DNA of 52,136 bases from Streptomyces humicola (lineage in GTDB: Bacteria > Actinomycetota > Actinomycetes > Streptomycetales > Streptomycetaceae). Made by a program: the position numbers and the translations under genes. The stretch covers positions 1 to 52,136 of the forward strand of contig NZ_JANFNG010000041.1 in the NCBI RefSeq assembly GCF_024436035.1, given 5' to 3'. The notes under the pieces are model-generated. The model was not told the DNA's origin, made no database searches, and saw only the letters and a list, made by a program, of their open reading frames with translations. This document shows positions 1 through 10,170 of the stretch, one piece after another (within the stretch, counting starts at the first letter, position 1; the number at the start of each line of letters is the position of its first letter).

Positions 1-356
1 GCCTGTTCGCTGTCAGCATCGGTGGCAGCCGCCACTCCGAACAGGCTCTCGCCGGGAAGCGGACAGCACGACACAGCAGGCACGACCTGTTACGGGACAA
101 GGCCCGCGGCGGCCGCGGCCGCAGTCCCGAATTTTGGGAGGCGATGGTCGGTCTGCAAAGCGGTGAATGTTCATTCACGAGAAATGACGTCAGTACGCTC
201 ACCACATGAGGGCGGGAGGCTGCAGCGAAGTTCTGCGCTAGCTGACAGCGGGGATCACTGCTCTTGACCCTCGGCGGCTGTGGCCAGGGAGTCGGCCAGG
301 CCTGAAGGTCGCCGGGCCGAGGGCGGTGAACATACGCTGCCGACACCCAGGGATCC
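1..356. other. Leading intergenic region, no gene recognised
   Basis: No convincing coding sequence is visible. The one modest open frame (22-267, +) is low in complexity, matches no family I know and has no good ribosome binding site. The only clear structure is the palindrome at 163-178, listed separately. Confidence 0.5.
163..178. promoter_or_regulatory. Palindrome GTGAATG-TT-CATTCAC, TetR-type operator candidate
   Basis: Two perfect 7-bp inverted arms are separated by TT, a size typical of operators bound by TetR-family dimers. It lies downstream of the TetR gene at 357-959, so it does not obviously control that gene. It may belong to a minus-strand gene beyond the left edge, or be a relic. 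Confidence 0.4.
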
Positions 357-959
357 CTAGGCCGGCCGTCGTTGCACGGCATCGGCGATAACCGCTGTCA
401 CGAGCTTGTTGACGGCTGCCGTGGCCGGCGGGCCGGGGTCGCGGTCGGCGAACAGGAGATGCCCGCCACCAACCAGGGAGAGGGTGAGTGAGTCGATGTC
501 GGCGTCTGCCGCGATACGGCCCAGTTCACGCTCGTCGGCCAGATAAGCGGAGATCGCGGTCGTGGCCTGGGCGAGGATCGCGATGCCGCCTCCGGGCCTG
601 GCTTGCCGCAGCCGTGCGCGCAGCTCGTCCCGGAAGGTGATGAGCGGGATGATTGCCACCGGAATCGGCCCGAACAAGGTGGTCAGCGCGCTGGTGAGGT
701 TGTTGGCCACCGTACCGGTGCCTGCGGACTCCCGCAGCGCACTCGCCTGCGTCTCAAGTTGCGCGGCCCGGTCGAGCACGAGGTCGGTGAGGAAGGCGTC
801 GAAGTCGGCGAAGTGCCGGTGCAGGACGCCTTTGGCGCAGCCCGCCTCATCAGTGACGGCCCGGCTGGTCAGCCCGTTCGGCCCGTCCCGCACAAGCACG
901 CGTTCGGCAGCGTCGAACAGCTGCTGCCGCGCGTCGCGAAGGTGCACCCCAGTCGGCAC
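357..959 (-). CDS. TetR/AcrR-family transcriptional regulator
   Basis: This 200-residue protein has the TetR layout: an N-terminal helix-turn-helix at about residues 20-50 (SRAVTDEAGCAKGVLHRHF) and a divergent helical ligand-binding C-terminus. The start is GTG at 959, preceded by GAGAGGA at good spacing. It is divergent from the methyltransferase at 1030, and the 70-bp gap holds two near-identical palindromes 20 bp apart, so autoregulation and control of the methyltransferase are likely. The effector is unknown. The family assignment is firm; the regulatory role is inferred from context. Confidence 0.85.
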   Translation of the reverse strand: MPTGVHLRDARQQLFDAAERVLVRDGPNGLTSRAVTDEAGCAKGVLHRHFADFDAFLTDLVLDRAAQLETQASALRESAGTGTVANNLTSALTTLFGPIPVAIIPLITFRDELRARLRQARPGGGIAILAQATTAISAYLADERELGRIAADADIDSLTLSLVGGGHLLFADRDPGPPATAAVNKLVTAVIADAVQRRPA

Positions 960-1000
960 TCACAGATCCTCTCGTGCGTCAATCCGCTGAACCGTTGGCC

Positions 1001-1037
1001 AGTGGGCGTACGCCCACTAAGGTGGGCGCATGCCCAC
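1001..1037. promoter_or_regulatory. Tandem palindromic operators between TetR and methyltransferase genes
   Basis: AGTGGGCGTACGCCCACT (1001-1018) is a perfect 18-bp palindrome. GTGGGCGCATGCCCAC (1022-1037) repeats it with changes only in the central four bases. The dyad centres are exactly 20 bp apart, about two helical turns, so two dimers could bind the same DNA face. The second copy covers the ATG at 1030. The obvious ligand is the TetR encoded at 357-959. Confidence 0.7.
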
Positions 1038-1857
1038 TCTACCGCGAGAGCAACCAGAACCGTCCCCGACGGAGCCGCACAAGGCCCGGCGGATGGCCGA
1101 GTCGTTCGGCGCGGACGCGCAACGCTACGACCAAGCCCGGCCCGGCTACCCCGATGCGTTGGTGGCGCGGATCGCCGCCGGAAGCCCCGGGCCCGACGTG
1201 CTCGACGTCGGCTGCGGCACCGGCATCGCAGCCCGCCAGTTCCAGGCCGCCGGCTGCGCCGTGCTCGGCGTCGAGCCCGATGAGCGGATGGCCGACTTCG
1301 CGCGAGCCCGTGGCCTGCAGGTCGAGCTGGCGACCTTCGAAGCTTGGCAGCCGGCCGACCGGACGTTCGACGCGGTCATCGCCGCCCAGTCGTGGCACTG
1401 GGTGGAACCCGTCGCCGGCGCCGTGAAGGCGGCACGCGTGCTACGTCCCGGAGGACGGCTAGCGATCTTCGGACACGTGTACGAGCCGCCTGCCGAGGTG
1501 GCCGAACCGTTCGCCGCTGCCTACCGGCGGGTGGCGCCCGACTCCCCGCTCAACGGCCAACCGGCCCGACGTCCGCTCGACCTCTACCAGGCGGTATACG
1601 CGAAGTTTGCCGACAAGATCCGCGAGACCGAACAGTTCAACGATCCCGAACAGTGGCGATTCGACTGGGAGCAGTCCTACACGCGCGACCAATGGCTGGA
1701 CCTGCTACCCACCACCGGCGGCCTCACCCAACTCCGTCCCGATCAGCTGGCCGACGTACTGGACGCGGTCGGGGCCGCCATCGACTCCCTGGGCGGAGGT
1801 TTCACGATGAACTACACCACCCTGGCAGCGACCGCCGTACGCGCCGACGCCTCCTGA
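1030..1857 (+). CDS. Class I SAM-dependent methyltransferase
   Basis: The 275-residue product carries the SAM-binding motif I VLDVGCGTG at residues 57-65, an acidic residue after the next strand (GVEPDERM, about 80-87) and the conserved RPGYP segment near residue 40 seen in small-molecule methyltransferases of the Methyltransf_11 type. The substrate cannot be told from sequence. The start is uncertain. ATG 1030 has AAGGTGG just upstream but lies inside the second operator. An internal ATG at 1093 (MAESFGADAQRYD) also matches where many homologues begin. The gene is probably repressed by the divergent TetR. Confidence 0.75.
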   Translation: MPTLPREQPEPSPTEPHKARRMAESFGADAQRYDQARPGYPDALVARIAAGSPGPDVLDVGCGTGIAARQFQAAGCAVLGVEPDERMADFARARGLQVELATFEAWQPADRTFDAVIAAQSWHWVEPVAGAVKAARVLRPGGRLAIFGHVYEPPAEVAEPFAAAYRRVAPDSPLNGQPARRPLDLYQAVYAKFADKIRETEQFNDPEQWRFDWEQSYTRDQWLDLLPTTGGLTQLRPDQLADVLDAVGAAIDSLGGGFTMNYTTLAATAVRADAS

Positions 1858-2252
1858 GTCGCACGCCGCTCGCATGCCAGCGGGTTGTCCACCGTCGCGA
1901 GCAGCGGCCGGTCCGCCCTGCCGGACACCAGCAGCTATCGCAGCGAACTCACGGGGTGAGAACGCCAGCTCCGGGCACACCTTGCCGAATGCGTCGCGCA
2001 CGCCGGGGGGTGCGTGGCTCAAGTGCGCGGCGTGATCCAGACATGCAACCGGACGCTCGGCCGATTACTCACCGTCCTCGGCTGATTCGGCTGCCGGCCT
2101 GAGGCACCTCGTGAGCAAGGGCTCCGCCGGCGCGGGGTACTCCCGCTGCCACCATCGCGACACGCACCGACGGAGCCCCTCATCACACAATCCAAGCCCC
2201 GGACGGATCACCCAGCCAGCCACCGGATTGCTCGTCCAGTCGGCCCAGCCTC
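1858..2252. other. Intergenic region, nothing recognised
   Basis: About 395 bases without a convincing gene. Frames on both strands translate to Arg/Pro/Ser-rich sequence with no recognisable motif. It separates a plus-strand methyltransferase from the 3' end of a minus-strand secreted protein, so it should hold converging transcription ends, but no strong terminator hairpin stands out. Confidence 0.4.
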
Positions 2253-2567
2253 CTACAAGCCGCCCAGCCCGTTGCCCGACGAGAGCGGGGACTCCTCGGA
2301 GGTGTTATTGGACATCGGGCTGTCCCCGTTGCCCATGGCCGAGCCGCCGTTGTTCTCCGGCTGACGCTGCGGCGTGAGGAACGACTGCGAGCCGTCGCTC
2401 CCGGATCTGTCGAAGGCCCCAGGCATGTTCGGCACCCGGAAGCCCTCCTGGCCGCCCGTCAAACCGCCCATCCCGCCGGGCCCGGGCGGATCGGCCCAGG
2501 CAGCAACTGGGGCAACGGTCAGCATGGCGAGCGTAAGCGAGGCCACGGCCGCGGTCTTGCGAAGCAT
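2253..2567 (-). CDS. Small secreted Gly/Asn/Ser-rich protein
   Basis: The ATG at 2567 is preceded by GGAAGGAA at ideal spacing, giving a 104-residue product. Its N-terminus is a classic Sec signal peptide (MLRKTAAVASLTLAML...) with a likely cleavage after the alanine-rich AAWA near residue 25. The mature part is low in complexity (PPGPGGMGGLTGG, then many Asn, Ser, Gly and Gln), has no cysteine and no recognised domain. An upstream in-frame start at 2630 would spoil the signal peptide and lacks a ribosome binding site. Function unknown; probably exported and intrinsically disordered. Confidence 0.65.
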   Translation of the reverse strand: MLRKTAAVASLTLAMLTVAPVAAWADPPGPGGMGGLTGGQEGFRVPNMPGAFDRSGSDGSQSFLTPQRQPENNGGSAMGNGDSPMSNNTSEESPLSSGNGLGGL

Positions 2568-2934
2568 AATTTTCCTTCCACTACATGCTCTCGGGAAAGG
2601 GCCCCACCCACACGTCGGCAATACGCGCACCAGCGGGACCGTTCATCACACGATCCATCCCACGCCAAGGACACCCGGCCGCACCATCTGACCCCCACGA
2701 GTGACCCCAAGCACCCGAACCGCACAGCCCGAACCCTCCCACCCGGCTTTCTCAAGAAGGAGCCCCGGCTGGGCTTGAGCCTTGACACTGCGTTGGGCCA
2801 GTCACAGCATGGCCGCGGCCGGTTAAGGCACCGGCTGTGCGGGCAGGACCACAGGCGCACGTGCCCGGCCCCGCGCCGTCGGGGGTACCGCAAGTGCTGT
2901 GGCTGCGCCGGGCGGCGGTGCCGCGCATCGCAGT
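2568..2934. other. Intergenic / decayed region
   Basis: The part next to 2567 must hold the promoter of the secreted-protein gene. The rest shows no recognisable gene on either strand and merges into the remnant of a metallo-beta-lactamase-fold gene that begins at about 2935. Confidence 0.35.
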
Positions 2935-3231
2935 CACCACATCCGGTGAGGCGTTGTCCCCGCTGATGTACAGCATCGGCAGCCCGTCCCCGCGCAGCAC
3001 GAAGCCGGTCACCTCCCCAACCAGATGCTCGCTCCCGTCCGGTCCGTGCTGTGCCGGGCGGTGCTGTGCCGGGCCGGCCGGCACGCCCGTGATCCGTACA
3101 CCACCGAGCTCGTACGTGTCCCAGTCAGGCAGCGCCCGATCCGGTCCGCCGAGCAGGCCCGCCGCGACCCGCGCGGACAGGCAATCACCGAGGAGTCCAT
3201 CGCTGGACGCGGCACGATCTGCGGCGTGTGA
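2935..3231 (-). pseudogene. Remnant of a metallo-beta-lactamase-fold hydrolase gene
   Basis: Read in one minus-strand frame from about 3210, the translation runs LLGDCLSARVAAGLL, then ELGGVRITGVPAGPAQH, then GEVTGFVLRGDG, then LPMLYISGDNASPDVV. The last parts resemble the central section of UlaG-like MBL-fold hydrolases, where a xxYxSGDN/T segment provides a metal ligand. No start codon or N-terminal HxHxDH motif is present, and similarity stops at about 2935 where the frame turns Arg/Thr-rich. It abuts a truncated TetR fragment, so this looks like a gene lacking both ends. Confidence 0.55.
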
Positions 3232-3660
3232 CTACTGAGGACCGGCGGGCGGGCGCCCCGGCAGCCGTGCCTGGACGCTGTCCAGCAGCAGCTCCAGCGC
3301 CAGCCGATAGGAGCTGCGGCCCATGTCCGCGGTGAGCAGGTCGGCGGTGGCGGCGATGTTCGGGTGCGTCGCGGCCGGGAGCCGGGCGTAGGTCTGCTCC
3401 CACACCGCGGCGTCCGCCGACCGCGCCGCGACGGGCAGCGCCGCCGAGGCGGTGTCCAGTGCCGCGAAGGCCAGGGCCTGGTCGACAAAGGCATGGTAGA
3501 TCCGGGCCGCCATCGGATCGGGGAAGCCCGCACCACGCAGCACGCCGAGGATCGTCTCCACAGCGGCGATCTCGTGCTCCCGGCCGGCAACCCGGTATGC
3601 GGCGAGGAGCGCCGCGTGCGGGTGGTCTCGGTAGGTGGCCTGGATGCGCAGCCCTGCTGC
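3232..3660 (-). pseudogene. C-terminal fragment of a TetR-family regulator
   Basis: An open frame from about 3660 to the stop at 3232 encodes roughly 142 residues (AAGLRIQATYRDHPHAALL... to ...LLLDSVQARL). They read as the all-helical C-terminal domain of a TetR regulator, including the typical AARIYHAFVDQALAFAAL helix. The N-terminal helix-turn-helix is missing: upstream of 3660 the DNA instead encodes, on the opposite strand, part of an amidohydrolase. The methionine at 3561 is internal to the domain and is unlikely to be a true start. Broken gene with a clean junction near 3660. Confidence 0.6.
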
Positions 3661-3662
3661 GC

Positions 3663-3890
3663 TCCGGGGCGACGCTGGCGGCGGGCAGCGACTGGCCGGT
3701 CAGCAGCCCGGACCCGCTCGAAGGGATCCACGTCGCGGTCAACCGAGTCCGCCACGGCGACCACCGCCCGGTCTTCCTGCCCGAACAGCGCATCGACCTC
3801 ACCGCGGCGCTCGCCGCATACACCGCCGGCTCGGCCCATGTGAACCACCTGGACGACACCGGCAGTATCCGGGTGGGCGCCCTCGGATCG
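3663..3890 (+). pseudogene. 3' fragment of a YtcJ-like amidohydrolase gene
   Basis: The plus-strand translation contains ATLAAGSDWPVSSPDPLEGI, then an ALAAYTAGSAHVNH segment, then DDTGSIRVGAL. This is the conserved C-terminal part of YtcJ-type metal-dependent amidohydrolases: the GSDWPV metal-ligand loop, then the T-x-GSA segment and the GSI-x-VGK/AL turn. The 5' two thirds are absent, replaced by the TetR fragment on the other strand, and after GAL the frame loses similarity. It is a truncated relic of a gene normally over 500 codons long. Confidence 0.6.
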
Positions 3891-3977
3891 CCCAGGCCAC
3901 CCCGCCTGGCAACCGCCCAGCTCAACGCACGTGCCAAACCCTGGATCTGGGGCAGACCCGCCCCACCAACCTGCCGA

Positions 3978-4616
3978 CTACGCCGCCGATGGGTGTACAT
4001 CCTTTGAGGAATTCAGCACACCGTCGTCGCGGATACGGGCATGCAGATGCATGTCGTGCCAGCCGTCGGCGTGCAGCGCCGCGCTTGTCTTGATGCCTTC
4101 GAGTCGGAATCCCGCCTTCTCGGCGACGCGACAGGAGGCCGCGTTGGCGACCGAGTGCGTCAGCTCCACGCGATGCAGGCCGAGTTTGCCGAAGGCCCAC
4201 TCGGTCACGGATTCCGTGGCGCGCAGGGCGACACCTTGCCCGCGGGCGGACGGCAGCACCCAGTAAACGATCTCACCGTGGCCCGCGCGCAGATGGAGGT
4301 CGGCGACCGCGATGAATCCGACGACGGTGTCGTTCTCGGCACGGGCGATGGCCCATGACGCCCACTCCTCGTCGTGCCAACGCTGCTCAAACTGCGCGAT
4401 CTTGGCCCGGGCCTCCTCCGCCCCGCCAGCCGCGGGCCGGTTCCACCGGCGTATCGCCGGATCGCGCCAGGCAGCAAGCAGGGCATCGGCGTCGGCGAGC
4501 CGCCACGGGCGCAGCAGCAGCCCGCCGGGTACGGGGATGTCCGGTTGCGGGGCGCCGGCCATCCGTCCGGCGGGGACGACGGACGGGATGGCGGGGACAG
4601 GAGAGGCAGTTGACAT
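3978..4616 (-). CDS. GNAT-family N-acetyltransferase (RimJ/RimL-like)
   Basis: The 212-residue protein has the RimJ/RimL-type N-terminus (LLLRPWRLADADALLAAW, about residues 33-50), a central beta strand (GEIVYWVLPSARGQGVALRA) holding the acetyl-CoA pyrophosphate-binding R-G-x-G-x-A variant, and the C-terminal HRVELTHSVANAASCRVAEKAGF motif with the usual N-x-x-S. Such enzymes acetylate protein N-termini, aminoglycosides or small amines; the substrate here is unknown. The ATG at 4616 is chosen because it precedes the conserved fold by a normal distance; its ribosome binding site is weak. The last dozen residues run into decayed DNA and may not be original. Confidence 0.8.
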   Translation of the reverse strand: MSTASPVPAIPSVVPAGRMAGAPQPDIPVPGGLLLRPWRLADADALLAAWRDPAIRRWNRPAAGGAEEARAKIAQFEQRWHDEEWASWAIARAENDTVVGFIAVADLHLRAGHGEIVYWVLPSARGQGVALRATESVTEWAFGKLGLHRVELTHSVANAASCRVAEKAGFRLEGIKTSAALHADGWHDMHLHARIRDDGVLNSSKDVHPSAA

Positions 4617-4795
4617 CGGGCCATGATGCCGGGGTCGTGCGGGCCGCCATGCCGTCCGCCTCGTCGACGCGGCGCAGCGCGTGCCGGGGCGTGGCCGGAA
4701 TCGATTCAGGCCCTCTTCCGCGGCTGCCGGAGCAGGCGCTACAGGTTGCACGGCGACATGGTCCGCCCCCCCACCGGCCGAGGAGGACGCGCTCG

Positions 4796-5695
4796 ATGAC
4801 CGACAGCCGCCGTGACACACGCAAGATCTCCGGCGTCGATGCCATGACCCGGTTCGACGACATCTACGACCAGCCCGACCCGCGTGACTACTTCCGCAGG
4901 CTCGGGCCGCTGGAGTACCAGATCCCCCACCACGGGCAGGACGTCTTCCGGCGTACGGTCGCCGCACGCGCCGCCGTCTCGCCCGGACCGCCGATCACAG
5001 TGCTCGACCTGTGCTGCGGCTACGGGATCAATGCCGCGCTGCTCAACCATGACGTCTCGCTCGCCGAGCTGTACGAGCACTACGTCTCGCGCAAGACCGC
5101 GTCCCGTACCACCGCGAAGCTGATCGAGTGGGACAAAGCGTACTTCGCTGCGCGACGCCGTCCGCACGCGGCGCGTGTGGACGGACTGGACCCGGCGGGG
5201 AACGCCGTCGGTTATGCCCGTGCCGTCGGGCTCCTCGACGAGGGATTCGCGGAGAACCTGGAGGAGGCGCCGCCGAGCAGCCGGTTGCGTCGTGCGATGG
5301 AGCGCACCGAACTGATCACGGTGACCGGTGGCATCGGCTTCATCTCGTCGCGGACCTTCGGCTCGCTGCTCGACTGTGCGCGGGAGCCGGTGTGGGTGGC
5401 GTCGTTCGCCGTCCGTACCGTCTCCTACCAGCCGATCGCCGACTGCCTCGCCGAGCACGGCCTTGTCACCGAGAAGGCCACCGCACGGACCTTCCCGCAG
5501 CGCCGCTTCACCAGCACCCGCGAGCAGCAGTACGCCATCGACGCGGTCGCGGCGACGGGCGAGGACCCGGACGGCAAGGAGACGGACGGCTATGTCCACG
5601 CGACGCTGTATCTTTCCCGTCCTCAGCAGGACGCGGCGGCAATGCCGGTCGACATGATCCTGGCGCGGGCGGGGCTCGGCCGGGTGCGCAGATAG
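4796..5695 (+). CDS. Methyltransferase-like protein of unknown function
   Basis: This 299-residue protein carries a SAM-motif-I-like segment VLDLCCGYGIN at residues 69-79 and later a GLDPAGNAVGYARAVG segment where an acidic motif II is expected. The remainder has the alternating strand/helix pattern of a Rossmann-type methyltransferase. AGGAGG at 4781-4786, nine bases before ATG 4796, fixes the start; an internal ATG at 4843 has no such site. No substrate family is recognised. It stands alone, tail-to-tail with the LysR gene three bases away. Confidence 0.6.
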   Translation: MTDSRRDTRKISGVDAMTRFDDIYDQPDPRDYFRRLGPLEYQIPHHGQDVFRRTVAARAAVSPGPPITVLDLCCGYGINAALLNHDVSLAELYEHYVSRKTASRTTAKLIEWDKAYFAARRRPHAARVDGLDPAGNAVGYARAVGLLDEGFAENLEEAPPSSRLRRAMERTELITVTGGIGFISSRTFGSLLDCAREPVWVASFAVRTVSYQPIADCLAEHGLVTEKATARTFPQRRFTSTREQQYAIDAVAATGEDPDGKETDGYVHATLYLSRPQQDAAAMPVDMILARAGLGRVRR

Positions 5696-5698
5696 CGC

Positions 5699-6655
5699 TC
5701 AGGGCTCGCTGGATCGCTCGCTGGGTCCGGCAAGCAGCCGCGTGCCGGTCGGCAGTGCGCCGGCGGCCGCGGCGGAGCGGAGGTGCTCCAGCAGGACCTG
5801 GCGCAGCTCGCGGGCGGCGCGGGGTGGCTGGACGTCCTTGCGGTGGGCGACGGAGATGGTGCGCTGCAGGCCCGGACCGGCGAACGGGGTGACGCGCAGC
5901 CCGGAGCGGTCGGCGACCATTGCGGGGAGGACGGCGAGGCCGAGGCCCGCGCGGACGAAGCCGAGCACCGCGTCCATCTCCCCGCCCTCGACCGTGAAGA
6001 CCGGTTCGAACCCGGCGGTCCGGCAGGCCGCCGTGGTCAGCTCCCGCAGGTCGTAGCCGCGCCGGAACATCACCAGCGGCTGCTCGCGCAGGTCCTCGAT
6101 CCAGATGCTCGCGTGAGCGGTGGGCGCGGGGGCCGAGGGGGACGAGACGACGACGAGGTCCTCGCGGAGCAGTTCGGTGGTGGCGAGCGCCGGGGCCTGC
6201 CCGGGGAGCGGGGTGATGATGAAGGCGAGGTCGAGTTCGCCTGCGGCGAGCACGCGCACCAGGTCCTGCGAGGCGTCCTCGTGGACGAGGAGTTCGACGC
6301 CCGGGTAGCGGTCGTGGAAGGCGCGCAGCACGTCGGGGACGAGTCCGGCGCACAGGCTCGGCGGTGCGCCGAGCCGTACCCGGCCGCGGCGCAGCTGGGC
6401 GACCTCCTGGACCTCGCGGTGCGCGGTCTCGGCGTCCGCGAGGATGCGCTGGGCGAGCGGCAGCAGCGCCTCGCCCGCGTCGGTCAGCGTGATGTGGCCG
6501 CGAGCGCGCTGGAAGAGGTCGGCGCCCAACTCGCGTTCCAGGGCGCGGATCTGCTGCGAGAGCGAGGGCTGTGCGACGTGTTCGCGTGCGGCGGCCCGGG
6601 TGAAGTGGCGGGTCTCCGCGACGGCGACGAAGTAGCGGAGCTGGTGGAGCTGCAC
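5699..6655 (-). CDS. LysR-family regulator divergent from the sdh operon
   Basis: The 318-residue product has the LysR winged helix at residues 1-60 (QLHQLRYFVAVAETRHFTRA, then PSLSQQIRALERELG) followed by the periplasmic-binding-protein-like effector domain. A GTG at 6655 directly before QLHQLRYF is preferred over the TTG-like region further up, since LysR proteins begin just before this helix. It is divergent from sdhC; the gap holds a T-N11-A inverted repeat at 6676-6690, so autoregulation and control of succinate dehydrogenase are likely. The effector is unknown. Synteny with sdhCAB is, to my knowledge, common in Streptomyces. Confidence 0.85.
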   Translation of the reverse strand: MQLHQLRYFVAVAETRHFTRAAAREHVAQPSLSQQIRALERELGADLFQRARGHITLTDAGEALLPLAQRILADAETAHREVQEVAQLRRGRVRLGAPPSLCAGLVPDVLRAFHDRYPGVELLVHEDASQDLVRVLAAGELDLAFIITPLPGQAPALATTELLREDLVVVSSPSAPAPTAHASIWIEDLREQPLVMFRRGYDLRELTTAACRTAGFEPVFTVEGGEMDAVLGFVRAGLGLAVLPAMVADRSGLRVTPFAGPGLQRTISVAHRKDVQPPRAARELRQVLLEHLRSAAAAGALPTGTRLLAGPSERSSEP

Positions 6656-6675
6656 GCGTCCATCATAGGCGTGCC

Positions 6676-6690
6676 ATAGGCTTGTCCTAT
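6676..6690. promoter_or_regulatory. LysR-type binding site ATAGGCTTGTCCTAT
   Basis: This 15-bp inverted repeat fits the LysR T-N11-A rule and also the ATAG-N7-CTAT half-site spacing described for OxyR-type regulators. It is 21 bp upstream of the LysR start and about 60 bp upstream of sdhC. A second partial copy (CATAGG) lies at 6664-6669. Confidence 0.65.
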
Positions 6691-6711
6691 CGATTCCAGC
6701 CGTACCATGTC

Positions 6712-6742
6712 TTGGACCGATGCACAGGTTCGGCCCTAGCGT
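6712..6742 (+). promoter_or_regulatory. Candidate sdhC promoter, possibly giving a leaderless mRNA
   Basis: TTGGAC (6712-6717) and TAGCGT (6737-6742) are separated by 19 bp. The expected start site is about 6749, next to the sdhC ATG at 6751, and no clear Shine-Dalgarno sequence precedes that ATG. The promoter call is by eye, and the spacer is longer than the ideal 17 bp. Confidence 0.35.
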
Positions 6743-6750
6743 CATGAGAC

Positions 6751-7455
6751 ATGGCACTGGCGACTCGGGCGGCCCGACGGCCGTCCACTCTGGCGACCCT
6801 GTGGGGCTCGACCGTCGGCAAGAAGACGGTCATGGCCGTCACCGGCGTGATCATGCTGCTCTTCCTCGTCGTCCACATGCTCGGCAACCTGAAGATCTTC
6901 TTCGGTGCCGGCGACTTCAACGCGTACGCAGCTTGGCTGCGCACCATCGGCGAGCCCGTGCTGCACAGCAGCTGGTACCTGTGGATCCAGCGGACGGTGC
7001 TCGTCGCCGCGGTCGTGCTGCACGCGGTCGCCGCGTACCAGCTCAGTCGCCGTGATCTGGCGGCCCGGCCCGTCGGCTATGCGCACAAGCGGCAGCGCGC
7101 GAGCTACGCGACGCGCACCATGCGCTGGGGCGGCATCATCCTGGCGCTGTTCATCGTCTGGCACATTCTCGACCTGACCACGCTCACCGTGAACCCCCGG
7201 GGCGAGGCCGGACACCCGTACCAGAACGTGGTCGCCGACTTCCACACCTGGTACGCCGACGTCATCTACGTCGTGGCCATGCTCGCCCTCGGCCTGCACA
7301 TACGCCACGGCTTCTGGAGCGCGGCGCAGACGCTCGGCGCCAACAACCGGCGCCGCGACCGCCCCCTGAAGTGGACCGCCAATGGGCTGGCCCTCGTCCT
7401 GACCGCGGGTTTCATCGCGGTGCCCGTCTCGGTGATGACCGGAGTGGTGAGCTGA
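6751..7455 (+). CDS. sdhC: Succinate dehydrogenase / fumarate reductase cytochrome b subunit
   Basis: This 234-residue protein is the membrane anchor of a type B succinate:quinone oxidoreductase. It starts with a short basic segment ([19 protein letters not shown]) typical of the family and has about five transmembrane helices, with histidines in or near helices ([38 protein letters not shown]) suited to bind two b hemes. It transfers electrons from the SdhA/SdhB pair to menaquinone at the cytoplasmic membrane. It is followed by sdhA after one base, so the three genes form an operon. This is the second-type, fused-anchor complex rather than the four-subunit sdhCDAB enzyme. Confidence 0.93.
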   Translation: MALATRAARRPSTLATLWGSTVGKKTVMAVTGVIMLLFLVVHMLGNLKIFFGAGDFNAYAAWLRTIGEPVLHSSWYLWIQRTVLVAAVVLHAVAAYQLSRRDLAARPVGYAHKRQRASYATRTMRWGGIILALFIVWHILDLTTLTVNPRGEAGHPYQNVVADFHTWYADVIYVVAMLALGLHIRHGFWSAAQTLGANNRRRDRPLKWTANGLALVLTAGFIAVPVSVMTGVVS

Positions 7456-7456
7456 C

Positions 7457-9423
<1,967 letters not shown>

Positions 9424-9427
<4 letters not shown>

Positions 9428-10170
9428 AGCTCACCCTGCGCATCTGGCGCCAGCGCGGCCCCGAGCAGCCGGGCGCCATGACCACCTACGAGGTCGACGG
9501 TATCAGCGAGGACATGTCCTTCCTCGAGATGCTCGACACTCTCAATGAACGGCTGATCCTCGAGGGCGACGAGCCGGTCGCCTTCGACCACGACTGCCGT
9601 GAGGGCATCTGCGGCGCCTGCGGCATGGTCATCAACGGGCAGGCGCACGGCCCGGAGCGGACCACCACCTGCCAACTGCACATGCGGCACTTCGCCGACG
9701 GCGACACCATCGACATCGAGCCGTGGCGCGCAGCCGCGTTCCCGGTGGTGAAGGATCTCGTCGTCGACCGGTCGGCGTTCGACCGGATCATCGGCTCCGG
9801 CGGCTACATCACCGCGCCCACCGGCAGCGCGCCGGAGGCCCACGCCACGCCGGTTCCCAAGCCGGTGGCGGACACCGCCTTCGAGCACGCCGAGTGCATC
9901 GGCTGCGGGGCGTGCGTGGCCGCGTGCCCCAATGGCTCGGCGATGCTGTTCACCTCTGCGAAGGTGGTGCACCTGGGCTCGATGCCGCAGGGCGGCCCGG
10001 AGCGGGAGAGCCGGGTGCTCGGCATGGTCTCCACGATGGACGCCGAAGGCTTTGGCGGCTGCACCAACACCGGCGAGTGCGCGGTGGCCTGCCCGAAGGG
10101 GATCCCGTTGCAGTCCATCGCCACGATGAACCGCGAGTTCCTGCGCGCCGCGCGCAAGGCGCCACGCTAG
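9424..10170 (+). CDS. sdhB: Succinate dehydrogenase / fumarate reductase iron-sulfur subunit
   Basis: This 248-residue electron-transfer subunit has a plant-type [2Fe-2S] site with cysteines at about 58, 63, 66 and 83. The C-terminal half has the two clusters of cysteines ([15 protein letters not shown] and [18 protein letters not shown]) for the [4Fe-4S] and [3Fe-4S] centres. It relays electrons from SdhA to the SdhC hemes. It starts at ATG 9424, four bases into the end of sdhA. Its TAG stop overlaps the stop of the convergent FkbM gene within one CTAG, leaving no room for a conventional terminator. Confidence 0.95.

Noticed and set aside
22-267. An 81-codon plus-strand frame at the left edge
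   Set aside because: No ribosome binding site, no family resemblance and Ala-rich shadow-like composition.
2111-2377. An 88-codon plus-strand frame
   Set aside because: Its 3' half is antisense to the secreted-protein gene; Ser/Pro/Arg-rich, no homology and no ribosome binding site.
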